NCBI GenBank assembly: GCA_017525905.1
Contig: JAFXSD010000024.1
Coordinates: forward strand, 185,225 to 249,224
Direction: 5' to 3'
From: Elusimicrobiota bacterium
GTDB taxonomy: Bacteria > Elusimicrobiota > Endomicrobiia > Endomicrobiales > Endomicrobiaceae
DNA: 64,000 bases
Made by a program: the position numbers and the translations under genes. Within the stretch, counting starts at the first letter, position 1; each line of letters opens with the position of its first letter. The notes beneath the pieces were generated by a model. It made no database searches. It was not told the DNA's origin and saw only the letters and a program-made list of their open reading frames with translations. Of the stretch, positions 1 to 7,622 are shown piece after piece.

Positions 1-1
1 A

Positions 2-850
2 GATTTAATTGCAAATGAAAGAGTAATTTACAAGGATTTTCTTGCATATAATCCAAATGAATTTGAAAATATGACAACTTTTGATATCCTTACTAAAATG
101 AGACATTATGAAGTACCGAATCGGTTATTAGATGTTACATATGATTTATTGTTAGCCTTATTTTTTGCCTGTGGAGAAGATAATAAAGGATCAAAAACAG
201 TTTTCTTATATACTGTTAAAGAAAAAAATATTAAATATTATGATTCTGATACTATTACTATATTATCTATATTATCAAAATTAAAATATAAATATAAAAA
301 AAATCTTAAATTGATAGTTGATAATTTAAAAAATAAAAATAACTCACTATATTCCTTTGATGATTATGCAGATTTAATTCATAAACTTAGTATAGATAAA
401 TCATTAAATATACGCATAAATATATCAAAATATATTTATAAAGTTAACAAAAAAAGGAATGCAAATATAAATAAAACATCTAAAGTGTTTAGTAAAGAGG
501 AAATTTTTAATTTTTTTGTTTCTGTTTGTGTTCATGAACTAGATTGGCAACTCAAAAAAGAAATACCTAGTTGGAATAGTGATGTTCTAAATTTGGATAC
601 TTTTACACAATGTTATTTAGTAAAACCAAAGATGAATAATCCAAGAATTATAGCTCAAAGTGGTGCATTTTTTATTTATCCCTTTGAAGACACTGATATA
701 GAAACAGCTCTGGTAAAAAAAGAACCTTATAAAATATATAAAATTAATTCAAGAAAAATAAAAGAAGAATTAAATTTATTGAATATAAAAGAGACAAAAT
801 ATATACCTGATGATTTAACAGTTTATGCAAAAGAAATAAAAGAAAGATAA
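2..850 (+). CDS. FRG domain-containing protein, 5' end outside window
   Basis: The frame is open from base 2, so the true start lies before the window; the first internal ATG is at 71. Near the visible N-terminus the sequence HYEVPNRLLDVTYD followed by a hydrophobic ALFFA-type segment matches the second half of the FRG domain, which usually reads H-x-G-x-P-T-R-L-L-D-W-T and then ALyFA. The F-R-G triplet itself would be upstream. FRG domains occur in bacterial toxin- and defence-like proteins of mostly unknown activity. The gene is more AT-rich than dnaJ downstream, with AAA, ATA and TTA codons dominating, which may point to later acquisition. The remaining 200 residues are lysine-rich and not recognised. 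Domain call fairly sure, function unknown. Confidence 0.7.
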   Translation, partial: DLIANERVIYKDFLAYNPNEFENMTTFDILTKMRHYEVPNRLLDVTYDLLLALFFACGEDNKGSKTVFLYTVKEKNIKYYDSDTITILSILSKLKYKYKKNLKLIVDNLKNKNNSLYSFDDYADLIHKLSIDKSLNIRINISKYIYKVNKKRNANINKTSKVFSKEEIFNFFVSVCVHELDWQLKKEIPSWNSDVLNLDTFTQCYLVKPKMNNPRIIAQSGAFFIYPFEDTDIETALVKKEPYKIYKINSRKIKEELNLLNIKETKYIPDDLTVYAKEIKER

Positions 851-857
851 GGTTAAA

Positions 858-917
858 ATGAAAGAAGATAACAGAGGAAATTTGTTTTACGATTTAGATG
901 AAAACAAAAAACCTTAG
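858..917 (+). CDS. 19-codon ORF downstream of the FRG gene
   Basis: A 19-codon frame starts 7 bases after the FRG stop and has an AAGG-type ribosome site about 5 bases before its ATG. Its last codons (CCT TAG) form part of the left arm of the hairpin at 912-953. It is hydrophilic and rich in Asp, Glu, Lys and Asn, with no recognisable family. It could be a translationally coupled micro-peptide, or the start of a longer gene cut off by the hairpin element. Low confidence that it is a real gene. Confidence 0.2.
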   Translation: MKEDNRGNLFYDLDENKKP

Positions 918-953
918 GGAGTAAACATCGGTACAAGTGATGTGTCCCTAAGG
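912..953. repeat. Two-tier inverted repeat (9 bp plus 5 bp stems)
   Basis: CCTTAGGGA at 912-920 is the exact reverse complement of TCCCTAAGG at 945-953. Inside it, ACATC at 925-929 pairs with GATGT at 939-943, leaving a 9-base apical loop. The structure is not followed by a T run, so it does not look like a Rho-independent terminator. It could be a structured RNA 3' end, the end of a miniature mobile element or a protein-binding site. Confidence 0.55.
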
Positions 954-1023
954 CACGAGTAATATAATATAAAAACGATAAGATGTCAATAGTTCCTAAA
1001 TTAAAAAAGTTGTTATAAAAATT

Positions 1024-1084
1024 AAATACAATATAGTCGTTGTTAGCTTACAAAGACTTTTAAGTTTTTAGTTTAGAACGAGCA
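1024..1084 (+). repeat. Direct repeat copy 1, 61 bases
   Basis: Begins AAATACAATATAGTCGTT and ends GAACGAGCA. It aligns without gaps to 1158-1218, with mismatches scattered along its length. The copies lie 134 bases apart. It fits no known family that I recognise. Confidence 0.7.
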
Positions 1085-1098
1085 GTATAAAATATAAA

Positions 1099-1117
1099 AA
1101 AATTGCGAAGCAATTTT
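1099..1117. repeat. Palindrome with 3-base loop (GCGAAGC core)
   Basis: AAAATTGC, loop GAA, GCAATTTT: a perfect 8-bp stem. The central GCGAAGC heptamer is known as an exceptionally stable DNA mini-hairpin with a sheared G-A loop. The same core recurs at 42757-42781 in front of pssA. Confidence 0.7.
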
Positions 1118-1157
1118 ACATTAGTCTTGGCTTTACAAGACTTTGAAATTAAAATAT

Positions 1158-1218
1158 AAAATACAATATAGTCGTTTTTGGCTATCAAAAACTTTTATAT
1201 TTTTAGCTGAAACGAGCA
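1158..1218 (+). repeat. Direct repeat copy 2, 61 bases
   Basis: Second copy of the element at 1024-1084: it has the same AAATACAATATAGTCGTT beginning, and the end is AAACGAGCA. It lies about 115 bases before the dnaJ start. Confidence 0.7.
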
Positions 1219-1333
1219 ATTTACTGACTGCGGTGTACAAAGGGAAAAACGAAGTGGCTGGTACATAAAGGAAGTAAATGCGAAGTTGTAAGCAAAAAAA
1301 TAAAAGTTGTTTAGCTAAAATAGGAGCAAGGAA

Positions 1334-2467
1334 ATGAAAAAAGATTTTTACGAAGTGCTTGGTGTTCAAAAAGGAGCATCGGCCGACGAAATAAAAAAAG
1401 CATATAGACATTTGGCAATAAAATATCATCCCGACAGAAACCCGGGAAACAAAGAGGCCGAAGAAAAGTTTAAAGAGATAAACGAAGCTTACGATGTTTT
1501 ATCCAATCCGCAAAAAAAACAACAATACGATGCTTTCGGACATGAAGGTATGAACGGTATGGGCGGAGCAGGTGCAGGCGGTTTCGGTAATATGGGAGAT
1601 ATGGGTGATATATTCGGCGATATATTCGGTGATATTTTCGGCGGTGGTAGAGCAGGCAGATCGTCCGGAGGCGGAGCTCAAAGACAATATGTAAAAGGTG
1701 CGGATTTAAGATACGATTTGGATATATCAATGCTTGATGCCATGATGGGTAAAGAAGTTTCTTTGGATGTTACTAAAAGAGATACTTGCCAAACTTGCGG
1801 AGGAACGGGAGCAAAAGCAGGAACAAGTCCGAAAACATGTCCTCAATGTAAAGGCAGAGGCCAGGTTAGAGTAAGTCAAGGTTTTTTCTCTTTCAGTCAA
1901 ACTTGTCCGAAATGTCATGGAGAAGGTCAAATTATAGATAATCCTTGTCCGACATGCAGAGGAACAGGAACTGTTAGAACAAACAAAACAATAAAAGTAA
2001 AGATTCCTCAAGGTGTAAATGACGGTAGTACGTTAAGAGTTTCCGGTGCAGGTGATGCAGGACCGAAAGGAGCACAGCCGGGAGATTTATATGTTGTTAT
2101 ACATTTGAAAAAACAGCCCGGTTTTGTAAGAGAAGGTGATGATTTACATACCGAAATAAGACTTACGTTTGCGCAAGCTGCATTAGGTTTGGAATATGAT
2201 GTTCCTGTATTGGACGGTAAAGTTAAAGTTAAAATCGGTTCCGGAACTCAGCCGGGAACAATATTAAGAGTTAGAGAGCAAGGTTTCCCAAAACTCGGCA
2301 GAAGGGGAGTAAGAGGAGATTTGTATGTTAAGGTTAATATAAATGTTCCGAAAAGTTTAAATTCCGAACAGAAAAAAGCTTTGTTTGAGTTTGCAAAAAC
2401 TATGGGTGAAGTTCCGAAAGATGCTGTTCAAAAAAATGACAGTTTCTTTAAAAAGTTTTTCAGTTAA
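1334..2467 (+). CDS. dnaJ: Chaperone protein DnaJ (Hsp40)
   Basis: Cytoplasmic co-chaperone that delivers unfolded clients to DnaK and stimulates its ATPase. The 377 residues show the full type I layout. A J domain at about 1-70 contains the YHPDR (HPD) motif. A Gly/Phe-rich linker runs to about residue 120 with repeated GDIFGDIFG. Four CxxCxGxG zinc-binding repeats at roughly 150-220 read [24 protein letters not shown] and CPTCRGTG. The C-terminal client-binding domains follow. The start is supported by AGGAGCAAGGAA just before the ATG. Its usual partners hrcA, grpE and dnaK are not adjacent within the window; an FRG gene and a repeat-rich gap lie upstream. Confidence 0.98.
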   Translation: MKKDFYEVLGVQKGASADEIKKAYRHLAIKYHPDRNPGNKEAEEKFKEINEAYDVLSNPQKKQQYDAFGHEGMNGMGGAGAGGFGNMGDMGDIFGDIFGDIFGGGRAGRSSGGGAQRQYVKGADLRYDLDISMLDAMMGKEVSLDVTKRDTCQTCGGTGAKAGTSPKTCPQCKGRGQVRVSQGFFSFSQTCPKCHGEGQIIDNPCPTCRGTGTVRTNKTIKVKIPQGVNDGSTLRVSGAGDAGPKGAQPGDLYVVIHLKKQPGFVREGDDLHTEIRLTFAQAALGLEYDVPVLDGKVKVKIGSGTQPGTILRVREQGFPKLGRRGVRGDLYVKVNINVPKSLNSEQKKALFEFAKTMGEVPKDAVQKNDSFFKKFFS

Positions 2468-2471
2468 TAGT

Positions 2472-2488
2472 ATTTTGTTATACAAAAT
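2472..2488. repeat. Palindrome after dnaJ, 7-bp stem with 3-base loop
   Basis: ATTTTGT, loop TAT, ACAAAAT, starting 4 bases after the dnaJ stop. There is no T run behind it. It is followed at once by TGGTAAAAT, a -10-like sequence that may serve the next gene. Confidence 0.4.
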
Positions 2489-2527
2489 GGTAAAATAATT
2501 AAAATCTTATTAATTAAGAGAAAAGAA

Positions 2528-4717
2528 ATGAAAAAAATATTAAGTTTAGCAATTGCATTTTTATTTTGTTTTGAAAGTTTATCTTACGCGAACTACAGCG
2601 GATACAAAGCATATTTGAAAGGATTACTTGCATTAAAAAAGGGAAATCCTGAAGTTGCTATTTCCGAATACGAAAGAACTTTATCTTATGATCCGGATGC
2701 CACGACAGTTTACAAAGATTTGGCACTTGTTTATTTACAACAAGGGGATATCCCGAAAGCATTGGAAAGTGCTAAAAAGTTGCAGGAAGTTGAAAGTGAC
2801 AATGTTAAAACACAAATGTTTTTAGGTTCCTTTTATCTTTCGATAAACGAAATTCTTTTGGCAAAACAAACGTGGGAAAAAGTATTGGAACTTGAACCGA
2901 AAAATGAGGCGGCTACTGTTTATTTGGCATCGTATTACTATTCGGATAATAAACTTAAAGAATCCATTGATTATTGGACAAAATTTTTGGAGCAACAACC
3001 GGAATCTGCGGAAGGTTATTTCCAGTTGGGTTTAACGCAAGAAAAGCTCGGTATGTTGGATGAAGCTTTAGAATCTTATAAAAAAGTCAACGAAATAAAA
3101 TCCGAAGCACAGGAAGGTTATCTTGCTCGGGCAAGAATTTATGAAAATAAAAAAGAATACGGACTTGCTATACAGGAATACAAAGAATATGCAAAAATGT
3201 TTTCCGGAAATGTTGCTATATTGACATATTTGGGTAAATGTTATTTTGAAGAAAAAAAATATGTTGAGGCAGAAGAAATTGTTTTAAGAGCAAAAGCTCT
3301 TGCTCCGAACAATGTTATTGTAAATTATCTTTTAGGTATGATATATGAAAAACAGGGAAAACTCGATGATGCTATAGATGTTTTTGAAAATATAATAAAA
3401 CAAGAACCTACGGCTGCAAATTATACTCGATTAGGTTATTATTATGCATTGAAACAAAATTATAAAGTTGCAGAAAAACAATTTGATAAAGCTATAGAAA
3501 AGGAACCTTTGAATTCGGAAATATTATATTTGGCAGGTTTAAATTATATAGATTGCGAAAAATTCGATAAAGCTAAAAAGGCATTGGAACAAGCATCATA
3601 TTTAAGACCGGATTTTTTAAATTCAAAATTTTATTTGGCACTTTCTTACGACAAATTAAAAAATTTTAATAAAGCGGAGCAACTGTTAAAAGAAATAATA
3701 GAACAAGATCCTAACAACGTGAAAGCTCTAAATTATTTAGCTTACAGTTATACGGAAAAAACAATTCATTTGGATCAAGCAGAACAAATGCTTGAAAAAG
3801 TTATAAAATTGCAACCTAATGTTCCGGCATATTTGGATTCGTTGGGTTGGTTATATTATAGAAAAAGAAATTATGAACTTGCCGAAAAATATATTTTAGC
3901 TGCAGCAAACGCACAGCCAAAAGTTTTTGATAAAGACATATACGAACATTTAGGTGACATAAGTATAGAATTAAAAAAATTGTCACAGGCATGGTTATCT
4001 TATGCTGTTGCTTATGATCTTGGCTCAAAAACAGCAAAAAAGAAAAAAGATTTACTTGATAAAAAATTTGCACAGGAAAAAGATTTACAAAAAGAAAAAT
4101 TTAAAGTTATTGCGGAAAGGGCAATATTGAATTTTCACAGAATAGCTTCTTTGAAGGCGGGATATAAACTTAATATACAAATGAAGGGAACTTCCGTTTC
4201 CGAATATATGTCTGTTTCTTTTGCAAGAAAACTAGGTATGAGTTTTGAATTTGCTCCGAAACTGTCTTTTCAAGGCGGAACTGTTTTTGTAAATGATTAT
4301 GATATTAAATTTTATCCTCAAGCAATGAAAGATAATATTCCGGAAGATTTTATTTCCATGTTTGATTTTGCACAACTGGTTTTATCCGAAAATTTTATGA
4401 ATATGCTTTTGACTGCGGAAATTGAAAAAAAAGGAAAAGATGTTATTTATAAAAAAGATGGTTATACAGTTAAAATCGATTCTAATTCCGGAATGTTTAA
4501 AGAATTTTCAGAAGAGAACAAATTTTGTTTGAAACTCGGTACATATAAGAATTTCATGAACATTTCAAAAATACCTGCAAGTGCTGTTTTTGAAGCTAAA
4601 GAAGCAAAGTTTAAATGCGAATGTATATTAAATAAGTCTTCAATATTAACACCTGCGGAAATACAAAAATTTTTAGGGCAATTTCAAAATGATAGTAAAA
4701 GCTCCGGCCAAAATTAA
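2528..4717 (+). CDS. Exported tetratricopeptide-repeat protein
   Basis: A 729-residue protein with an N-terminal signal peptide (basic start, hydrophobic core, cleavage probably after SLSYA near residue 21). About a dozen TPR units follow from about residue 23 to 500, recognisable by repeated A-Y-L, G-x-L-x-x-A and D-P-N/E-P elements. TPR arrays act as protein-protein scaffolds. The last 200 residues are a different, unrecognised domain. Its 3' end overlaps ispE by 29 bases, so the two are probably co-expressed. Periplasmic or outer-membrane-associated location is inferred from the signal peptide. The partner is unknown. Confidence 0.85.
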   Translation: MKKILSLAIAFLFCFESLSYANYSGYKAYLKGLLALKKGNPEVAISEYERTLSYDPDATTVYKDLALVYLQQGDIPKALESAKKLQEVESDNVKTQMFLGSFYLSINEILLAKQTWEKVLELEPKNEAATVYLASYYYSDNKLKESIDYWTKFLEQQPESAEGYFQLGLTQEKLGMLDEALESYKKVNEIKSEAQEGYLARARIYENKKEYGLAIQEYKEYAKMFSGNVAILTYLGKCYFEEKKYVEAEEIVLRAKALAPNNVIVNYLLGMIYEKQGKLDDAIDVFENIIKQEPTAANYTRLGYYYALKQNYKVAEKQFDKAIEKEPLNSEILYLAGLNYIDCEKFDKAKKALEQASYLRPDFLNSKFYLALSYDKLKNFNKAEQLLKEIIEQDPNNVKALNYLAYSYTEKTIHLDQAEQMLEKVIKLQPNVPAYLDSLGWLYYRKRNYELAEKYILAAANAQPKVFDKDIYEHLGDISIELKKLSQAWLSYAVAYDLGSKTAKKKKDLLDKKFAQEKDLQKEKFKVIAERAILNFHRIASLKAGYKLNIQMKGTSVSEYMSVSFARKLGMSFEFAPKLSFQGGTVFVNDYDIKFYPQAMKDNIPEDFISMFDFAQLVLSENFMNMLLTAEIEKKGKDVIYKKDGYTVKIDSNSGMFKEFSEENKFCLKLGTYKNFMNISKIPASAVFEAKEAKFKCECILNKSSILTPAEIQKFLGQFQNDSKSSGQN

Positions 4718-5552
4718 TTTATATCTTGAAATTATAAATAAACGGCAAGACGGATATCATAACATAGAATCGGTTATGCATACCGTATCATTGTTTGATA
4801 TCTTGGAATTTTCCGAAACGGAATTAAATAGAATAGAACTTGTTTGTGAAAATTCCGAATTATCAAATCCCGAAAAAAATATTGTTTATAAAGCAACAAA
4901 AGTTTTTAAAGAGAAATATAACATAAATAAAGGAATAAAAATAAAACTTACAAAAAATATTCCTATGGGAGCAGGTTTGGGTGGAGGTTCTTCCGATGCG
5001 GCTGCAACTATCCTTGCCCTAAATAAAATATGGCAAGTAAATGATGATATAAAAAACTTGGAAGCATTAGGTGCTGCATTAGGAGCAGATGTTCCTTTTT
5101 TTATGACAGGTGGAGTCGCCAAAATTTCGGGAATAGGAGATATTGTTGAAAAAATAAACACGAAATTAAACCTTGATTTTGTATTGGTAAAACCCAATTT
5201 CGGAGTTTCAACACCGTATGCATATTCAAAGGTAAAATTCCCATTGACAAATATTCGTAAAATTGATAATATTATCACCAGCCTTGAAAAAGGTATGTTT
5301 GATTTTGAAAGTGCAAAAGATCTTTTTTTTAATAGGTTTGAAGATTTCATATTTGATGAATATCAAGAAATAAAACAAATAAGGAAAGTTCTTGAAGATT
5401 TGGGGTGTGCGAGTTTGATGTCGGGTTCCGGAGCTACTGTTTTTGGTTTAGTTCATGATAAAAGAAATATAGACTTTATCTTAAATGAATTAAAAAAATG
5501 TGGCTGGAATATTTGGGTTGCGAGCTCATTCGAAGTCAGCAAGGAAAGCTGA
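4689..5552 (+). CDS. ispE: 4-(cytidine 5'-diphospho)-2-C-methyl-D-erythritol kinase
   Basis: GHMP-family kinase that phosphorylates CDP-methylerythritol in the MEP pathway of isoprenoid synthesis. Length 287, normal for IspE. The N-terminal APAKINLYLEI plus DGYHNIESVM block is the family signature. The GHMP glycine-rich ATP loop PMGAGLGGGSSDAAA is near residue 95, and SGSGATVFG forms the C-terminal motif near residue 250. The start lies inside the 3' end of the upstream TPR gene. SpoVG follows 11 bases later, suggesting one transcript. Other MEP genes are not in the window. Confidence 0.97.
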   Translation: MIVKAPAKINLYLEIINKRQDGYHNIESVMHTVSLFDILEFSETELNRIELVCENSELSNPEKNIVYKATKVFKEKYNINKGIKIKLTKNIPMGAGLGGGSSDAAATILALNKIWQVNDDIKNLEALGAALGADVPFFMTGGVAKISGIGDIVEKINTKLNLDFVLVKPNFGVSTPYAYSKVKFPLTNIRKIDNIITSLEKGMFDFESAKDLFFNRFEDFIFDEYQEIKQIRKVLEDLGCASLMSGSGATVFGLVHDKRNIDFILNELKKCGWNIWVASSFEVSKES

Positions 5553-5563
5553 ACGGAGGAGTT

Positions 5564-5848
5564 ATGAAAATAACTGAGATTAGAATTTTCCCAAAATCAG
5601 AAGAAAAATTGAAAGCCTATGCAGCAATTACTTTTGATGGAGTGTTTGTTGTTCACAATTTAAGGATTGTTAAAGGTGAGAAAGGTTTGATGGTTTGTAT
5701 GCCTTCAAGAAAAAAGAACGATGGAACTTTCAAAGATATAGCTCATCCTATAACTAACGAATTTAGAAGTGAGTTGGAAAAAATAGTTTTGGATGCTTAC
5801 GAGAAGAAATTGGCAGAAACTCCTGCAACGGATTCTCAAAGTATATAA
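5564..5848 (+). CDS. spoVG: SpoVG family regulatory protein
   Basis: A 94-residue protein that begins MKITEIRIFPKSEEKLKAYA and contains VHNLRIVKGEKGLMVCMPSRK and the DIAHPI motif, all hallmarks of SpoVG. SpoVG proteins bind nucleic acids and act as global or post-transcriptional regulators in Gram-positives and spirochaetes; no sporulation role is implied here. The start at 5564 is chosen because CGGAGGAG lies 5 bases before it. The frame also extends upstream to 5498 but that part overlaps ispE and is not SpoVG-like. The tRNA gene follows after 8 bases. Confidence 0.95.
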   Translation: MKITEIRIFPKSEEKLKAYAAITFDGVFVVHNLRIVKGEKGLMVCMPSRKKNDGTFKDIAHPITNEFRSELEKIVLDAYEKKLAETPATDSQSI

Positions 5849-5856
5849 GATTTAAT

Positions 5857-5927
5857 TCCGAGATAGTGTAATGGTAGCACAAGGGAATTTGGATCCCTTC
5901 GTCTAGGTTCGAATCCTGGTCTCGGAG
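5857..5927 (+). tRNA. tRNA-Gln (anticodon UUG)
   Basis: Full cloverleaf. The acceptor arms TCCGAGA and TCTCGGA pair over 7 bp. The D arm has GGTAGC. The anticodon stem AGGGA/TCCCT closes the loop ATTTGGA with anticodon TTG at 5889-5891. The T arm has GGTTCGAATCC, and the discriminator is G. The CCA end is not encoded. It lies between spoVG and a HIT gene with only 8 bases before it, so it is probably cut out of the mRNA. Confidence 0.96.
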
Positions 5928-5971
5928 TTTTCTTTGTAATTGCAGAAATTTAGGATAGAGATAATTTTATT

Positions 5972-6313
5972 ATGACTAATTGTCTTTTTTGTAAGATTAT
6001 AGCAGGTGAAATACCTACAAATAAAATTTATGAAGACGATAAAGTTTTTGCTTTCGGAGATATAAATCCGCAGGCTCCGGTTCATATTTTGATTATACCT
6101 AAAAAGCACATAAGCAGTCTTGATGATGTTACTGCAGAAGATAAAGATTTGTTAGGATATATACAAATTGTTGCAAGTAAGTTAGCAAAAGAAAAGAATT
6201 TGACCGATGGTTACAGAGTTGTAAATAATTGCGGAGTTGACGGCGGTCAAACCGTTGCTCATATACATTATCATTTACTTGGCGGCAGAACTTTCGGGTG
6301 GCCTCCGGGTTAG
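5972..6313 (+). CDS. HIT family nucleotide-binding protein (HINT-like)
   Basis: A 113-residue histidine-triad protein. It opens with CLFCKIIAGEIP and ends with the catalytic triad motif HIHYHLLGG, where the middle histidine forms the covalent nucleotidyl intermediate in this family. Length and C-terminal RTFGWPPG are typical of bacterial HinT/HIT proteins that hydrolyse adenosine phosphoramidates. It sits between the tRNA gene and rpsU. The physiological substrate is unknown. Confidence 0.95.
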   Translation: MTNCLFCKIIAGEIPTNKIYEDDKVFAFGDINPQAPVHILIIPKKHISSLDDVTAEDKDLLGYIQIVASKLAKEKNLTDGYRVVNNCGVDGGQTVAHIHYHLLGGRTFGWPPG

Positions 6314-6356
6314 AAATAGATTTTAAGTCACAAAAAAAGGTGGTGTAAAAAAATAA

Positions 6357-6563
6357 ATGGTTAGTGTTAAAGTAAGAGATGGCGAATCAATAGAAGAAGC
6401 TATCAGAAGATTTAAAAGAGAATGCGAAAGAAACGGAATAATGCAAGAGATTAAAAAAAGAGAATTTTATAAATCTCCTAGTGTTATAAAAAAAGAAAAA
6501 CTTGCTGAAGCTAAAAGAAAAATTCGTCGCAAAATGATGAAAGACAACAATTGGTCAAGATAA
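6357..6563 (+). CDS. rpsU: 30S ribosomal protein S21
   Basis: A 68-residue, strongly basic protein. The N-terminal VSVKVRDGESIEEAIRRFKREC block is characteristic of bS21, which sits near the anti-Shine-Dalgarno end of 16S rRNA. An AAAGGTGGTG ribosome site precedes the ATG. It begins the rpsU-(NIF3)-dnaG-rpoD cluster. A hairpin right after it may terminate or attenuate transcription into the rest. Confidence 0.97.
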   Translation: MVSVKVRDGESIEEAIRRFKRECERNGIMQEIKKREFYKSPSVIKKEKLAEAKRKIRRKMMKDNNWSR

Positions 6564-6598
6564 TCAATAGTTGATAAGTTTGTTGAATTTTTATTAAA

Positions 6599-6640
6599 AA
6601 AGGGGGATATTCGGTAGTATTGAGAATGTCCCCTTTATTT
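6599..6640 (+). terminator. Hairpin after rpsU, probable attenuating terminator
   Basis: AAAGGGG at 6599-6605 pairs with CCCCTTT at 6631-6637 region, and ATTC with GAAT inside, around a loop GGTAGTATT. It is followed by ATTTACATTTTTG. A structure at this point would allow S21 to be made in excess of primase and sigma, as in the classical macromolecular-synthesis operon. Confidence 0.65.
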
Positions 6641-6665
6641 ACATTTTTGTTAAAGAGAGGTTTAT

Positions 6666-7622
6666 ATGAATTTAAAGCAAATGTATGAGTTTTTTGTACA
6701 AGCAGGAATAGAAAATGATCCTCGTGGCAAAGATGAAGTTAATACAAAATTAAAAGAAATAAATGAAAAATATAAAAATTCAGATAAACAAACAAAAGAA
6801 GATTTTGATACTGATTTATTAACTAATCCTTATGCAGATTCAAGAATAATTTTCGGAACCGGCCAAGAAGAAGTAAAAACAATAATGGTCGGTATAGATA
6901 TTGAAGCTCCGGAACTTTTAATCGCTAACCAATTGAGACTTTCCGGAAAACAAATAGATGTCGTTGTCGGACACCATCCTAAAGGAAAAGCTTTTTCCAC
7001 TTTCCATAATGTTATAAGTATGCAGGCTGAAATAAGCGAAGTGCAAGGTGTACCGATAAATGTTTCCGAAAAACTTGTAGGTTGCAGAAGAGATGAAGTT
7101 GAAAGAAGTGTTGCCGGAAGCAATCATCAAAGAGTTTATGATGCGGCAAGACTTTTGAACATTCCTATGATGACGGCACACACCGTTGCCGATAATCATG
7201 TAGTAAAATTTTTACAAACAAATATTGATAACTTGAAGCCGAGATACTTAAAAGATATAATGAACTTTTTAAAAGATATTCCCGAATATAAATACGCAAA
7301 AACATTCGGGAATGGTCCGTCAATATTATGCGGAAGAAACGATTCAAAATGCGGTAAAGTTTTTGTTGATATGACGGGTGGAACCGAAGGCCCTGTAGAG
7401 ATAATAGAAAAACTTGCTGCTGCAGGTGTAGGAACTATTGTAGGTATGCATTTTAGTGAAAAGCATTACAAAGAAATGGGGAAATATAATATTAATGCTA
7501 TAGTTGCAGGACATATTTCTTCCGATAATCTCGGTATAAATTTAATGCTTGATGGATTAGAAAAAAAATATGGGCAGATAGAAGTTGTTGAATGCTCGGG
7601 ATTTAGAAGATTTAGAAGATAA
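6666..7622 (+). CDS. NIF3 family (DUF34) metal-binding protein
   Basis: A 318-residue protein of the long NIF3 subgroup. It starts with a helical region (KQMYEFFVQAGIENDPRGK), and the metal-site motif GHHPKGKA is near residue 103. The C-terminal GTIVGMHFSEKH and AGHISSDNLGINLMLD blocks supply more metal ligands. NIF3 proteins bind paired divalent metals and have been linked to GTP cyclohydrolase-like or chaperone roles, but no reaction is settled. The stop and the dnaG start share one base (TAATG), so it is translated with dnaG. Its steady company with primase hints at a nucleotide-related role, which is inference only. Confidence 0.9.
   Translation: MNLKQMYEFFVQAGIENDPRGKDEVNTKLKEINEKYKNSDKQTKEDFDTDLLTNPYADSRIIFGTGQEEVKTIMVGIDIEAPELLIANQLRLSGKQIDVVVGHHPKGKAFSTFHNVISMQAEISEVQGVPINVSEKLVGCRRDEVERSVAGSNHQRVYDAARLLNIPMMTAHTVADNHVVKFLQTNIDNLKPRYLKDIMNFLKDIPEYKYAKTFGNGPSILCGRNDSKCGKVFVDMTGGTEGPVEIIEKLAAAGVGTIVGMHFSEKHYKEMGKYNINAIVAGHISSDNLGINLMLDGLEKKYGQIEVVECSGFRRFRR

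Larger units (their letters stand above)
918..1333. other. 416-base gene-free gap upstream of dnaJ, rich in repeats
   Basis: No credible gene was found here. The gap holds most of the hairpin at 912-953, two diverged 61-base direct repeats (1024-1084 and 1158-1218), a perfect 8-bp palindrome with a GAA loop between them (1099-1117), a 7-bp hairpin AGTCTTG/CAAGACT near 1124-1143, and a loosely duplicated stretch around 1233-1292 that twice carries GTACA, AAAGG and GCGAAGT- or ACGAAGT-like pieces. No CIRCE element (TTAGCACTC-N9-GAGTGCTAA) is visible although dnaJ follows, and no convincing promoter was found. Confidence 0.6.

Noticed and set aside
918..1333. CRISPR or CIRCE in the dnaJ upstream repeats
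   Set aside because: Only two diverged copies with unequal surroundings, no regular spacers, and no TTAGCACTC inverted repeat.
1133..1429. 98-codon minus-strand frame across the dnaJ start
   Set aside because: It overlaps the J domain coding sequence antisense and the repeat gap; no family resemblance and no ribosome site.
5498..5563. Upstream extension of spoVG
   Set aside because: It lies within ispE; the ATG at 5564 has a strong GGAGG site and matches SpoVG N-termini.
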